From the NCBI GenBank assembly GCA_031549115.1, contig JAVBQJ010000081.1, forward strand, positions 1-26,166: a stretch of 26,166 nucleotides of DNA. Reading direction: 5' to 3'. Of the stretch, positions 1-6,873 are shown in pieces. The position numbers were made by a program, and so were the translations under genes. This DNA is from JAVBQJ01 sp031549115. Its GTDB lineage: Bacteria; Verrucomicrobiota; Lentisphaeria; Victivallales; Victivallaceae. Below the pieces are notes generated by a model. The model did no database searches, had not been told where the DNA came from, and was given only the letters and a program-made list of their open reading frames with translations. Numbering within the stretch: position 1 is the stretch's first letter; the number at the start of each line of letters is the position of its first letter.

Positions 1-1
1 C

Positions 2-532
2 GACGTGATCGCACGCAACGATGCCGGGGCATATGCGACGCGGCAGCTGCTGGCGAATGAATTGAAGCGCGGGCGCGACCGGCTGGAGGGCAAGGAGGCG
101 GTGATTTACGAATTCGCCATTCGCGAGCTGGCCGACGGCGACTGGAAGATGTTGGATCTGACCCTGGGAGAAGCACCGGAAGCGCGTTTTCTGACGCCGG
201 ATGTTCCGCTGACGGTGACCGGTACGGTATTGGCGATCTCCGAGGTGCCGCGGCCGAATTCGGCGCCGTACAAGGATCACGTGATGAGCGTGCACCTGGG
301 AGATATCGACGGCGGCGCCGATCAGGCGCTGGTCTATATGGCGAGCATGCGCAACAACATATGGACGCCGGCGGCTCGGCTGCGGTTGGGTGAAATCGTG
401 ACGCTCGAATTGGCGCCGTGGACCGATTACGAGGGTGAATTCGGCAGTTGGAACCGTAGCGAGCTGGACAATGCCGAATTGTTGTTGCAAGAGCCCTGCT
501 GGGGCGAAATCAAGGAGAAAGAAACACGATGA
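2..532 (+). CDS. AlgJ-like glycan O-acetylation protein, C-terminal part (5' end outside window)
   Basis: The frame is open to the left edge, so only about the last 176 residues are visible; the first in-frame GTG (5) is probably internal. The visible part starts with what looks like the end of an SGNH-like fold (EGKEAVIYEFAIRELADGDW). It continues into the beta-rich tail seen in planctomycete and Lentisphaerota AlgJ-like proteins, with TVTGTVLAIS, PYKDHVMSVHL, NNIWTPAARLRLGE, PWTDYEGEFGSWNRSELD and a final CWGE. Family members work with an MBOAT membrane acyltransferase to O-acetylate alginate-like or other extracytoplasmic polysaccharides. The next gene overlaps by 4 bp (ATGA) and encodes a second protein of the same type, so the two are translationally coupled. 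The MBOAT gene would be expected just upstream but is not visible. Assignment is by recalled family pattern. Confidence 0.75.
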   Translation, partial: DVIARNDAGAYATRQLLANELKRGRDRLEGKEAVIYEFAIRELADGDWKMLDLTLGEAPEARFLTPDVPLTVTGTVLAISEVPRPNSAPYKDHVMSVHLGDIDGGADQALVYMASMRNNIWTPAARLRLGEIVTLELAPWTDYEGEFGSWNRSELDNAELLLQEPCWGEIKEKETR

Positions 533-1488
533 AAAAGTGGCTTGGTCTATTGTTGCTGGGGTCCATGCTTCACGCCGCCGACGTTGCGGAAACGGCACAG
601 ACGATGCTGCCGGAGGTAAAGGAAAAAACCATCACTTATGTCGGTGAAGACGGTTGGCTTTATTCGAAAAACGAACTGGAGCATCTGGCCGCGGGATCTT
701 ACGCCGGCGGCCGGGTGAAAGAGGTGTCGAAGGCCACCAAGAGCGAAAACGCCGATCCGGTTCCGGCGATAGTGGATTTCAATGAGCAGCTCAAAGCGTT
801 GGGGATTCAGCTCATCGTGATGCCGGTACCGCCGAAGCTGGCAGTCTACCCGGCCGATGGCTTGGCGATCGGCGAAACGGCGCAATATCTGCAGGAGTTC
901 GAAAAGGAGTTGAGCGCGCAAGGTGTGGAGATATTGGACCTGACGCCAGATTTCATCGCGGCGCGTGATCGGGGTGTTTATTGCCGAACCGATTCGCACT
1001 GGAGTCCGGCTGGAATCGCCGTTGCCGCGGCGAAGCTCGCCGAACGGATCGGTCTGAAAGGGGAAACGGGTTTTCCGGTCGTCGTGCGCGAAGAGCTGAT
1101 TGCCGGAGATCTGGCGTTGTCGCTCGATAAAAACGCGGTACCGTCCGAGCCGGTGACCTTGCAGACCGTCAGCGGTGAAGTTTTCAGTGACGACAGCCCG
1201 GTTTTGTTGCTGTCGGACAGTCACGGGTTGATTTTTTCCAGCGGCGGCGACATGCTGGCCGAGAGAGCCGGACTGGGCGAACAACTGGCGGTCGCATTGC
1301 AGGTGCCGGTCGACCGGATGGCGGTCAAGGGCTCGGCGTCGACGCCGGTGCGGGTCAATCTGTACCGCAAAGCCGCTAAAGATCCGGCCTGGCTTCAAAA
1401 TAAGAAATTCGTGATCTGGGTTTTAACCTGCCGCGAGTTCACCGAATCCGCCAACGGCTGGGTCAAAGTCCCGGTAATGAAAAAATAA
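529..1488 (+). CDS. AlgX/AlgJ-like SGNH-fold O-acetyltransferase-associated protein, secreted
   Basis: This is a 319-residue protein. It begins with a signal peptide (MKKWLGLLLLGSMLHA, likely cleaved before ADVA), so it should act in the periplasm. The diagnostic feature is TDSHWS, giving the Asp155 and His157 pair of AlgX/AlgJ-type SGNH hydrolase-like domains. LLLSDSHG around residues 226-233 supplies a candidate nucleophile, Ser231. EDGWLYSKNELEHL near the N-terminus is also typical of these proteins. The family acetylates exported polysaccharides using acetyl groups delivered through an MBOAT partner; the substrate here is unknown. The start is supported by AAGGAG about 12 bases upstream and by the 4-bp overlap with the preceding gene. 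Together with the downstream epimerase and lipid-carrier transferase, it points to synthesis and decoration of a surface polysaccharide. Confidence 0.8.
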   Translation: MKKWLGLLLLGSMLHAADVAETAQTMLPEVKEKTITYVGEDGWLYSKNELEHLAAGSYAGGRVKEVSKATKSENADPVPAIVDFNEQLKALGIQLIVMPVPPKLAVYPADGLAIGETAQYLQEFEKELSAQGVEILDLTPDFIAARDRGVYCRTDSHWSPAGIAVAAAKLAERIGLKGETGFPVVVREELIAGDLALSLDKNAVPSEPVTLQTVSGEVFSDDSPVLLLSDSHGLIFSSGGDMLAERAGLGEQLAVALQVPVDRMAVKGSASTPVRVNLYRKAAKDPAWLQNKKFVIWVLTCREFTESANGWVKVPVMKK

Positions 1489-1503
1489 TCGCAAGAGTAT
1501 TCC

Positions 1504-2637
1504 ATGAAAATCATCAGTGTGGTGGGCGCTCGCCCCAATTTTATGAAAATCGCACCGTTTTGCGCGGCGTTGAAGAAGCATCCGGATATTCAGCATATTC
1601 TGGTGCATACCGGACAGCATTATGATGTGCGGATGTCGGATTCGTTTTTCACCGACCTGGGGATTCCCGAACCAGATATTCACCTCAATATCGGTTCCGG
1701 CAGCCACGCCGAGCAGGTCGGGCGGACCATGATCGAATTCGAAAAGGTCGTCAAAGCCGAAAAACCGGATTGGGTTGTGGTCGTGGGTGACGTCAATGCT
1801 ACCTGTGCGTGTGCCATCGTCGCCAAAAAGGAACACGTCAAACTCGCCCATATCGAAGCGGGTTTACGTTCCGGCGACATCACCATGCCCGAGGAGGTCA
1901 ATCGTCTGGTCACCGACCGATTGTCCGATCTCCTGCTGACGCCGGATCCCATTTCCAGCGGGAATCTGCGGAAAGAAGGTGTTCCGGAAGAACGGATCGC
2001 TTTCGTCGGCAATATCATGATCGACACCCTAGAAGCGCAGCGGACGAAAGCGGCGCAGCGGAATGCGGATGAGATTGTCCGGCGCGAACTGCTGTTCGGG
2101 CGTGAAATTCCGGCGCTGCCGGAAAACGGCTTCGCGGTGATGACCATGCACCGGCCGAGCAATGTCGACCGGATCGAGACGTTGCAGCCGTTGGTTGACT
2201 TTCTGACCGGTGAAGTGGCGGCGGATTTGCCGCTTTTGTGGCCGATTCACCCGCGCGCCCGCAAGCAGCTGGAGCTTTTCGATTTATGGGAAAAAGTGCG
2301 GAATACCTCCAATCTGGTTCTTTTGAACCCGCTGGGCTACCATGACATGCTGCGTTTGAACATGGGGGCGAAATTGATGTTGACCGATTCCGGCGGCCTG
2401 CAGGAGGAGTGCTGTGTATTGGGGACGCCGTGTCTGACGATGCGTTGGAATACCGAGCGCCCGGTGACCCTGAAGGAACACGGAGGCGCATCGCTTCTGG
2501 TCGGCAATGACGTTAACCGGATTCGTGCCGCCTACCGGGAGGTGATGGGGACGGAACGTCGTCCTCAGCGTCCGGAATTATGGGACGGACACACTGCGGA
2601 ACGGATTGCAAGCATCATTCTTGAAGAATTAACGTAA
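1504..2637 (+). CDS. wecB: UDP-N-acetylglucosamine 2-epimerase, non-hydrolysing
   Basis: The 377 residues match the usual length for the enzyme that interconverts UDP-GlcNAc and UDP-ManNAc in the cytoplasm, supplying ManNAc for surface polysaccharides. Visible motifs in order: VVGARPNFMKIAP at the N-terminus, HTGQHYD (residues about 36-42), VVGDVNAT with Asp96, HIEAGLRS with Glu118, PEEVNRLVTDRLSD with Glu131, MTMHRPSNV with His216, and LTDSGGLQEE near the C-terminus. The acidic residues and the histidine correspond to the catalytic set known from E. coli WecB (Asp95, Glu117, Glu131, His213). The motif after the first Asp is divergent (VNATCACA rather than the usual Thr/Ser-rich run), so a related UDP-sugar substrate is possible. 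It lies 15 bp after the AlgX-like gene and 19 bp before the transferase gene, so co-transcription is likely. Confidence 0.92.
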   Translation: MKIISVVGARPNFMKIAPFCAALKKHPDIQHILVHTGQHYDVRMSDSFFTDLGIPEPDIHLNIGSGSHAEQVGRTMIEFEKVVKAEKPDWVVVVGDVNATCACAIVAKKEHVKLAHIEAGLRSGDITMPEEVNRLVTDRLSDLLLTPDPISSGNLRKEGVPEERIAFVGNIMIDTLEAQRTKAAQRNADEIVRRELLFGREIPALPENGFAVMTMHRPSNVDRIETLQPLVDFLTGEVAADLPLLWPIHPRARKQLELFDLWEKVRNTSNLVLLNPLGYHDMLRLNMGAKLMLTDSGGLQEECCVLGTPCLTMRWNTERPVTLKEHGGASLLVGNDVNRIRAAYREVMGTERRPQRPELWDGHTAERIASIILEELT

Positions 2638-2656
2638 AAAGTATCACTTTCCGATC

Positions 2657-4528
2657 ATGCTTGAACTTCTTCAAAATTATGCAAGTTTGTTTATCTATCC
2701 GGTGATTGCGCTGTTTTTGTCGGCATTGCTGACTTGGGCGGCAATTCGGATACTGCCGCGTTTGGGTTACATCGACAACCCGGGAGGACGGCATATTCAT
2801 GAACACATTGTCCCGCGCGGCGGCGGCATTGCGGTAATTCTGGCGTTTTTTATCGCCTTGGGCTTGTATGCGATAGAAACGCAAACGCCCGGGGCCGGAA
2901 AATTGTTCTGGCGGCTGTTTGTCCCGGCTCTTCTGCTGGGCTCGCTCGGTATGGTCGATGACCGTTATGAACTTAAGTCATGGATCAAGCTCGGAGTACA
3001 ATTGATCGTGGTGGTGATTGTGTGGCTGACCAGCGACCACAATTACATCATTCTCGGCTGGACGATGCCGTGGTTTGTGTCGCTGGGGTTGACGGCGGTA
3101 TGGATCATCGTTATCCTCAACGCATTCAATCTGATTGACGGGCTGGACGGCTTGGCTTCCGGGCTGGCGATCGTATCTTCCGGATGTTTGGCCATCTGGT
3201 TTCTGATGGTATCGGATCATAGGCCGGAAACGGTGACGATGCTGATTCTGGCGGCCTCATGTCTCGGATTCCTGCGCTATAATTTTCATCCGGCCAAGAT
3301 CTTTCTCGGGGATACCGGCAGTACGTTTCTGGGGTTGATTTTCGCGATTATCGGTCTTTCGACGATCGATCGGGCGGTGACGGTGACCTCGCTGCTGCTG
3401 CCGATGCTGGCGATCGGTGTGCCGCTGTTCGATGTGGTGCTGGCGATCTGGCGCCGCAGTATGCGCAAGCTGCTGGATCCGGCGGCGGGCGGAATTATGG
3501 ACGGCGACCAGGATCACCTCCATCACCGGCTGCTCCGGCAAACCAAAAAACAGACAACGACGGCGATTTCGATGTATTTGCTGGCCTGTGCATTCGCAGG
3601 GGCCGCTCTGGTGATTATCGCGTTCCGGGATTCGGCGCCGGCGGTTACGTTCATCATTCTTTTGATCGCGGTGTTGATTGTGATCCGGCAATTGGCGGTA
3701 GTGGAATTATTCGACTCGGCCCGGGTTATTCAGCACGGGATGGCGAAGCCGCGGCGTGGTATTCTGGTCAATATCGTCCATCCTTTTATTGATTTCGGGG
3801 TGATTTGCGGGTCATTCGTGGTGACTTGTTATCTGATATTGGGGGAAATCACCGACTTCAATCTTTTTGTTTTTGCGTTTGCTCCGGTGGCGTTGCTGTT
3901 GTGCGTGAGCAAAGTTTACCGGGTTTACTGGTTGCGGGCGGGTTTGAGCAACTATTGGCATCTGGCTTTGATGGTATTGCTCGGGTCGCTTCTGGCCTGT
4001 GCGTTGATTTATATTTTCTGTTATCCGCAAATGCGTGTCGAGTATGGGATTGATGGGCGCAATTTTATTTCCGGCTGTCTGATTTTCACGATGCTGAATT
4101 TGTTGGCAATCGCGACGGAACGTTTTCTGGTACATTATGCCGAAGGTTTCTGGTTCCGCAAACTCTATTTGCAGTGCCAGCAGGAGCGGCCGCAACGCAT
4201 CCTGGTCTATGGCGGCGGACTCAAGTGCCGTGTTTACGCCAATTACCTTTATTGCATACAGCGTAAAGAGATTCAGGAGGAAATCATTGGCATCATCGAT
4301 GATGATACTTCACTCCACGGTCTTCAACTTTACGGCTTTCATGTTTTGGGTTCCGTCGCTGATGTTGACGCCATTTATATGGATCATCCCTTTGATAAGA
4401 TTCTCATCACCGCTTTCGAATGTTTACCTGAAAGCGAATCCATTCTTCAGGAGTTTTGTAAAGCCAGAAATATTCCTTTGGTACGTTTGGAATTCAGCAT
4501 TCAGTCCTGCATAAAAACAGATCCATAA
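2657..4528 (+). CDS. WecA/MraY-type polyprenyl-phosphate sugar-1-phosphate transferase fused to a CapD/FlaA1-like membrane-Rossmann module
   Basis: This 623-residue membrane protein has two parts. Residues 1 to about 345 are a glycosyltransferase family 4 transferase. They show RHIHEHIVPRGGG, GMVDDRYELK (Asp pair), NAFNLIDGLDGLASG, KIFLGDTGSTFLG and DGDQDHLHHRL, the standard substrate and metal motifs, set among many hydrophobic helices. It should move a sugar-1-phosphate (GlcNAc-1-P or similar) from a UDP-sugar to undecaprenyl phosphate and so start glycan assembly. From about residue 370 there are further membrane helices, then a soluble Rossmann-like segment (ILVYGGGLKCRVYANYL, then IIGIIDDDTSLHG and VLGSV). 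This resembles the N-terminal region of CapD/FlaA1/WbpM dehydratases but lacks their SDR catalytic domain. WecA-like enzymes are usually about 330-380 residues, so the tail is a real fusion. No strong Shine-Dalgarno is visible at this start. Confidence 0.88.
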   Translation: MLELLQNYASLFIYPVIALFLSALLTWAAIRILPRLGYIDNPGGRHIHEHIVPRGGGIAVILAFFIALGLYAIETQTPGAGKLFWRLFVPALLLGSLGMVDDRYELKSWIKLGVQLIVVVIVWLTSDHNYIILGWTMPWFVSLGLTAVWIIVILNAFNLIDGLDGLASGLAIVSSGCLAIWFLMVSDHRPETVTMLILAASCLGFLRYNFHPAKIFLGDTGSTFLGLIFAIIGLSTIDRAVTVTSLLLPMLAIGVPLFDVVLAIWRRSMRKLLDPAAGGIMDGDQDHLHHRLLRQTKKQTTTAISMYLLACAFAGAALVIIAFRDSAPAVTFIILLIAVLIVIRQLAVVELFDSARVIQHGMAKPRRGILVNIVHPFIDFGVICGSFVVTCYLILGEITDFNLFVFAFAPVALLLCVSKVYRVYWLRAGLSNYWHLALMVLLGSLLACALIYIFCYPQMRVEYGIDGRNFISGCLIFTMLNLLAIATERFLVHYAEGFWFRKLYLQCQQERPQRILVYGGGLKCRVYANYLYCIQRKEIQEEIIGIIDDDTSLHGLQLYGFHVLGSVADVDAIYMDHPFDKILITAFECLPESESILQEFCKARNIPLVRLEFSIQSCIKTDP

Positions 4529-4534
4529 AACCAC

Positions 4535-4626
4535 AAAACACTTACGATTTTCCGTGTTTTATCTCCGGCATGTATGAAATATCCTGCAACCCTAGTGAGG
4601 AATTTTATGCATCCCGGAGATTTTTT
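4535..4626 (+). terminator. Tandem hairpins after the glycan gene cluster, probable terminator
   Basis: Two potential stem-loops follow the transferase stop codon. The first pairs AAAACAC (4535-4541) with GTGTTTT (4554-4560). The second pairs ATCTCCGG (4561-4568) with CCGGAGAT (4614-4621) around a long loop. That loop can itself fold (TCCT with AGGA, extended by AAAT with ATTT), and the outer stem runs straight into a T-run. Position and T-tract suit a factor-independent terminator for the biosynthetic operon, though the long loop is unusual. Folding was judged by eye only. Confidence 0.45.
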
Positions 4627-4685
4627 GTTTGTCAGATGTTTTCGTCAACCCAAATAGGGCTCGCTGATTGCCTTTTGGCATGTTT

Positions 4686-4825
4686 ATGAACCAACCCACT
4701 CTGGAGAATAGTGTTTCAAAAGTTTCTATGTGGACCATCAACGTAAAGGTTACAATCGCGATGCGGCCTGCAAGATGCTGGGCTTGAAGAAATCGACAAT
4801 CAATACCAGAATCAATAACATGTAG
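4686..4825 (+). pseudogene. Decayed C-terminus of a sigma-54-dependent activator (Fis-type HTH remnant)
   Basis: The frame ending at TAG 4823-4825 reads VDHQRKGYN, then RDAACKMLGLKKSTINTRIN. This matches the C-terminal Fis-type helix-turn-helix of NtrC-family activators (pattern N-x2-AA-x2-LGL-x-R/K-ST-L/I-x3-I). The same frame has a stop at 4709-4711. Just upstream, a different frame (from 4686) reads MNQPTLENSVSKVSM, which resembles the end of the AAA+ domain (the NVRELEN region). The homology therefore crosses a frameshift, and nothing of the AAA+ core is left in the window. It is best read as a gene fossil. I am fairly sure of the HTH resemblance and less sure of the upstream piece. Confidence 0.5.
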
Positions 4826-5097
4826 ATTTTGCATTCTGTTACCAGAAGCCGAACGCCGAAAAGAAGCAAAAGTGGTACTTGCATTCAAATGGTACCGGAT
4901 GTATGGTATTGGTGGAGGCGCAAAACCAGGGGTGGAATCGAATGGGACGTCAGTACCATTCGGTACCGTTTCAAGGCTTCCCGGTACCGGAAAGTACCGT
5001 TTCAAGAGGTGTGGAAGATATGGTTGTGTTAAGTTCAGAACGATAGTTTTGAGGTTGAAACGAAAAATTTTGACGCTTTTTGAGGTGAAATCAAAAG
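4826..5097. other. AT-rich non-coding stretch with a cluster of GTAC-containing repeats
   Basis: I see no credible gene here. Six GTAC-centred motifs fall between about 4873 and 4998, including a perfect palindrome CCGGTACCGG (4981-4990). The direct repeat GTACCGTTTCAAG occurs at 4963-4975 and again at 4994-5006, 31 bp apart. Open frames that cross this stretch have low-complexity translations with no recognisable domain. The origin of the repeat patch is unknown. Confidence 0.4.
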
Positions 5098-5132
5098 GGC
5101 GCGGGATGCCGTCCCTCGCCACCATTTTTTTT
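5098..5132 (+). terminator. Factor-independent terminator without an attached gene
   Basis: GGCG-c-GGGA (5098-5106) pairs with TCCC-t-CGCC (5112-5120) around a 5-base loop with one mismatch. After four bases there is a run of eight T (5125-5132). This is a textbook terminator shape for rightward transcription. No intact gene ends just before it, so it may have served a lost gene or mark the edge of a decayed element. Confidence 0.5.
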
Positions 5133-5243
5133 GCCTTAAAATCGGTATTGAGTTCAAACGCCCCTGATTTTCCCGAATAGCCTCTTCGAAGCGCAATGAC
5201 TTTTTCTCTTTGAAAACCGGCGATAGCCTATCGATAAACTAAC

Positions 5244-5277
5244 GCCTCTTCTCCGGTTTGTGCCATAATTCAGAGCT
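5244..5277. repeat. Probable ISL3-type IS end, copy 1
   Basis: This 34-bp sequence, beginning GCCTCTTCTCCGGTTTGTG, is repeated at 5332-5365 with 32 of 34 bases identical; the first 24 bases are exact. Copy 2 lies directly downstream of the transposase remnant's stop codon, where the right terminal inverted repeat would sit. Copy 1 is therefore probably the end of a second, otherwise lost copy. A shorter GCCTCTTC also occurs at 5180-5187. Resemblance to ISL3 termini (GGCTCTT-like) is from memory. Confidence 0.5.
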
Positions 5278-5331
5278 CCTTTTGAACGCGCAGAGCGGGT
5301 AGCTGGAATATCTTCAATTTTAGATAGAAAT

Positions 5332-5365
5332 GCCTCTTCTCCGGTTTGTGCCATAGTTCATAGCT
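5332..5365. repeat. Probable ISL3-type IS end, copy 2 (adjacent to transposase remnant)
   Basis: This is the second copy of the 34-bp repeat at 5244-5277 (32/34 identical, 88 bp apart). Its inner end overlaps the stop codon (5358-5360, minus strand) of the transposase fragment. That is the expected position of a terminal inverted repeat relative to the transposase gene. No matching left end is seen in the window. Confidence 0.5.
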
Positions 5366-5582
5366 TTTTCTGAGTGGAGGTTTTCGGAAGGTCATATATT
5401 TTGAGCTTGAAATATTCATAATCCTGATATCCGTATGCCTGATAGGCAAGCCAACGGATTTTGTTGTTGAATCCCTCCATGGCGGCATTGGTTACGCGAT
5501 CATACCGCCAACTTGGAATAATGGGGGATATTGCGAGGTCGACGCCGACACAATTCGCCGGGATTTTTTGAAAAGGGTTACG
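5358..5582 (-). pseudogene. ISL3-family-like transposase, C-terminal fragment
   Basis: Reading the minus strand, the frame gives WRYDRVTNAAMEGFNNKIRW, then LAYQAYGYQDYEYFKLKIYD, then LPKTSTQKKL and a stop at 5358-5360. This is the characteristic C-terminal end of DDE transposases of the ISL3 group (TNAAMEGFNNKIR carrying the catalytic-domain Glu, then AYG and EYFxLKI). Only about 74 codons remain before an in-frame TAG at 5583-5585. An intact family member is about 400 residues, so most of the gene is gone. The fragment lies between the glycan-synthesis genes and the LacI operon and shows that mobile DNA has been active at this junction. Confidence 0.75.
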
Positions 5583-5693
5583 CTATCGCCATGTGTGATG
5601 CGTAAACCTTTTATTTTTTGGCGCGCGAACTATTTCGCATACTATATCAATCGTCATCATATCAAAAAAATTCAGATTTATTCACCTTTGCTA

Positions 5694-5722
5694 TTGACTT
5701 TTTTGCTCGGATACGCTATAAT
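5694..5722 (+). promoter_or_regulatory. Sigma-70-type promoter of the LacI-headed operon
   Basis: TTGACT (5694-5699) and TATAAT (5717-5722) are separated by exactly 17 bp. An AT-rich stretch with A-tracts just upstream could act as an UP element. Transcription would start near 5729, inside the palindromic operator, and leave a leader of about 118 bases before the regulator's start codon. It is the only clear promoter upstream of the long seven-gene array. Confidence 0.8.
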
Positions 5723-5728
5723 TATATT

Positions 5729-5745
5729 CATGCAACAGTTGCATG
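5729..5745. promoter_or_regulatory. Perfect 17-bp palindromic operator over the transcription start (LacI-type)
   Basis: CATGCAACAGTTGCATG is a perfect inverted repeat around a central A (5737). It contains the TGCAA/TTGCA half-sites favoured by LacI-family repressors. It begins seven bases after the -10 box, so a bound repressor would block initiation. With the LacI gene immediately downstream, autorepression of the whole operon with relief by a sugar ligand is the simplest reading. Confidence 0.75.
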
Positions 5746-5821
5746 GACGGGTAGAGTTAATGAAGTGCAAAATGATAATAATACGTCTATTGATGATATT
5801 GAGTCTGGAACTGGTTGTTTT

Positions 5822-5836
5822 ATGCAACAGTTACAC
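5822..5836. promoter_or_regulatory. Second, imperfect operator copy at the lacI-type gene's ribosome-binding site
   Basis: ATGCAACAGTTACAC repeats the left half and centre of the upstream operator exactly; the right half is degenerate. Centre-to-centre distance is 92 bp. It abuts the Shine-Dalgarno AGGAGGG (5837-5843). An auxiliary operator for looping repression is plausible. Confidence 0.5.
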
Positions 5837-5846
5837 AGGAGGGTGA

Positions 5847-6824
5847 ATGATTAAAATGCAGAATGGCAATAGCGAGTCCATTTATGATATTGCCGCGGCA
5901 ACCGGTTTTTCGAGTTCCACGGTCAGCCGGGTACTTAACGGCAAAAGCAATACTTCGGAAAAATCCCGGAAGATTATCCTTGAGGCCGCGCAAAAAATGA
6001 ACTTCCGCTTGCGCACCTCGGTGCGCAGAACCACCATCGGACTGTTGCTCGACGTGGTCGAAGCTCCACAGGGGTATTATATTGACGCCATGCTTTGCGG
6101 TCTGGTTGCCGGCAGCGCCAAGGCGGGGATCAATGTGGAGATTTTCACCCGCGATAATTATCAGACCATGCTTTCGTCCAAACTTGACGGCGTCATTGCC
6201 CACCCCTGGGATGCGGCTTCGGCCCGTTGGCTCAACACGCTGAAAGGGATGCCGATGATTCTGCTGAACGGCAAACCCTCCGCCATAGGCGTGGCAGTAT
6301 GCAGCGACCACTATCAAAGCGGCGCCATGGCGGCGGAATATCTGCTGGGCCGGGGGTGTAAGAAAATCGCCATTATTTCCGATAATGACGACTATTGCAA
6401 CCTCGAGCGCATTCGCGGCTTCAAGGATAGTTTCAAAAAAAATACCGGCTGTGAGCTGCCGGCGGAGCTATCCCGGATATGCATCTGGCGCCAATATTCG
6501 GATTTCGGCAACCACGCCGGCGATTTTATTCAATTATTGCAGCGACATCCCGACGGCGTCTTTCTGGCGGGGGAGGATCGGTTGCAGGTGCATTGGAATA
6601 TTATTCAGAGTATGAATTTGCAAGTCCATCGTGATATTGAGGTCATTGCCATGGAACATCCGGTAATTGCGCCATTGCTGGCGCCGCAGATCGATACCAT
6701 CGCCCAACCCTTGCGCAGGTTGCATCAAATGGCGCTGGAGATCATTATAAAATTGATGAATGGCGAAGCCAGGCCCAAAACCGAAGCCCTGCCCAATAGT
6801 TATATCATGCGCTACAGGAAATAG
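5847..6824 (+). CDS. LacI-family transcriptional regulator
   Basis: This is a 325-residue regulator of standard LacI layout. The N-terminal helix-turn-helix and hinge occupy about residues 11-58 (SIYDIAAATGFSSSTVSRVL, then NGKSNTSEKSRKIILEAAQKM). A periplasmic-binding-protein-like sugar sensor follows (TIGLLLDVVE, DGVIAHPWD, GAMAAEYLLGRGCKKIAIIS, ERIRGFKDSF, IDTIAQPLRRLHQMA). It should bind the palindromes at 5729 and 5822 and control the operon it heads, responding to a sugar set free by the encoded glycosidases; the ligand is unknown. AGGAGGG lies three bases before the chosen ATG. An alternative ATG at 5856 has wider spacing and would remove three residues. The next gene starts 49 bp downstream. 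Confidence 0.93.
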   Translation: MIKMQNGNSESIYDIAAATGFSSSTVSRVLNGKSNTSEKSRKIILEAAQKMNFRLRTSVRRTTIGLLLDVVEAPQGYYIDAMLCGLVAGSAKAGINVEIFTRDNYQTMLSSKLDGVIAHPWDAASARWLNTLKGMPMILLNGKPSAIGVAVCSDHYQSGAMAAEYLLGRGCKKIAIISDNDDYCNLERIRGFKDSFKKNTGCELPAELSRICIWRQYSDFGNHAGDFIQLLQRHPDGVFLAGEDRLQVHWNIIQSMNLQVHRDIEVIAMEHPVIAPLLAPQIDTIAQPLRRLHQMALEIIIKLMNGEARPKTEALPNSYIMRYRK

Positions 6825-6873
6825 AATTTTTATCTTACAGAAGAACGACAAAAAACAACAAGGAGAATTGAAG

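Noticed and set aside
4592..5125. 177-residue open frame on the - strand
   Set aside because: It lies antisense to the sigma-54 activator remnant, runs through the GTAC repeat patch and has no domain-like composition.
5568..5846. 92-residue open frame on the + strand ahead of the LacI gene
   Set aside because: It spans the promoter and the operator of the LacI operon, has no ribosome-binding site and no recognisable domain. The regulatory reading explains the sequence better.
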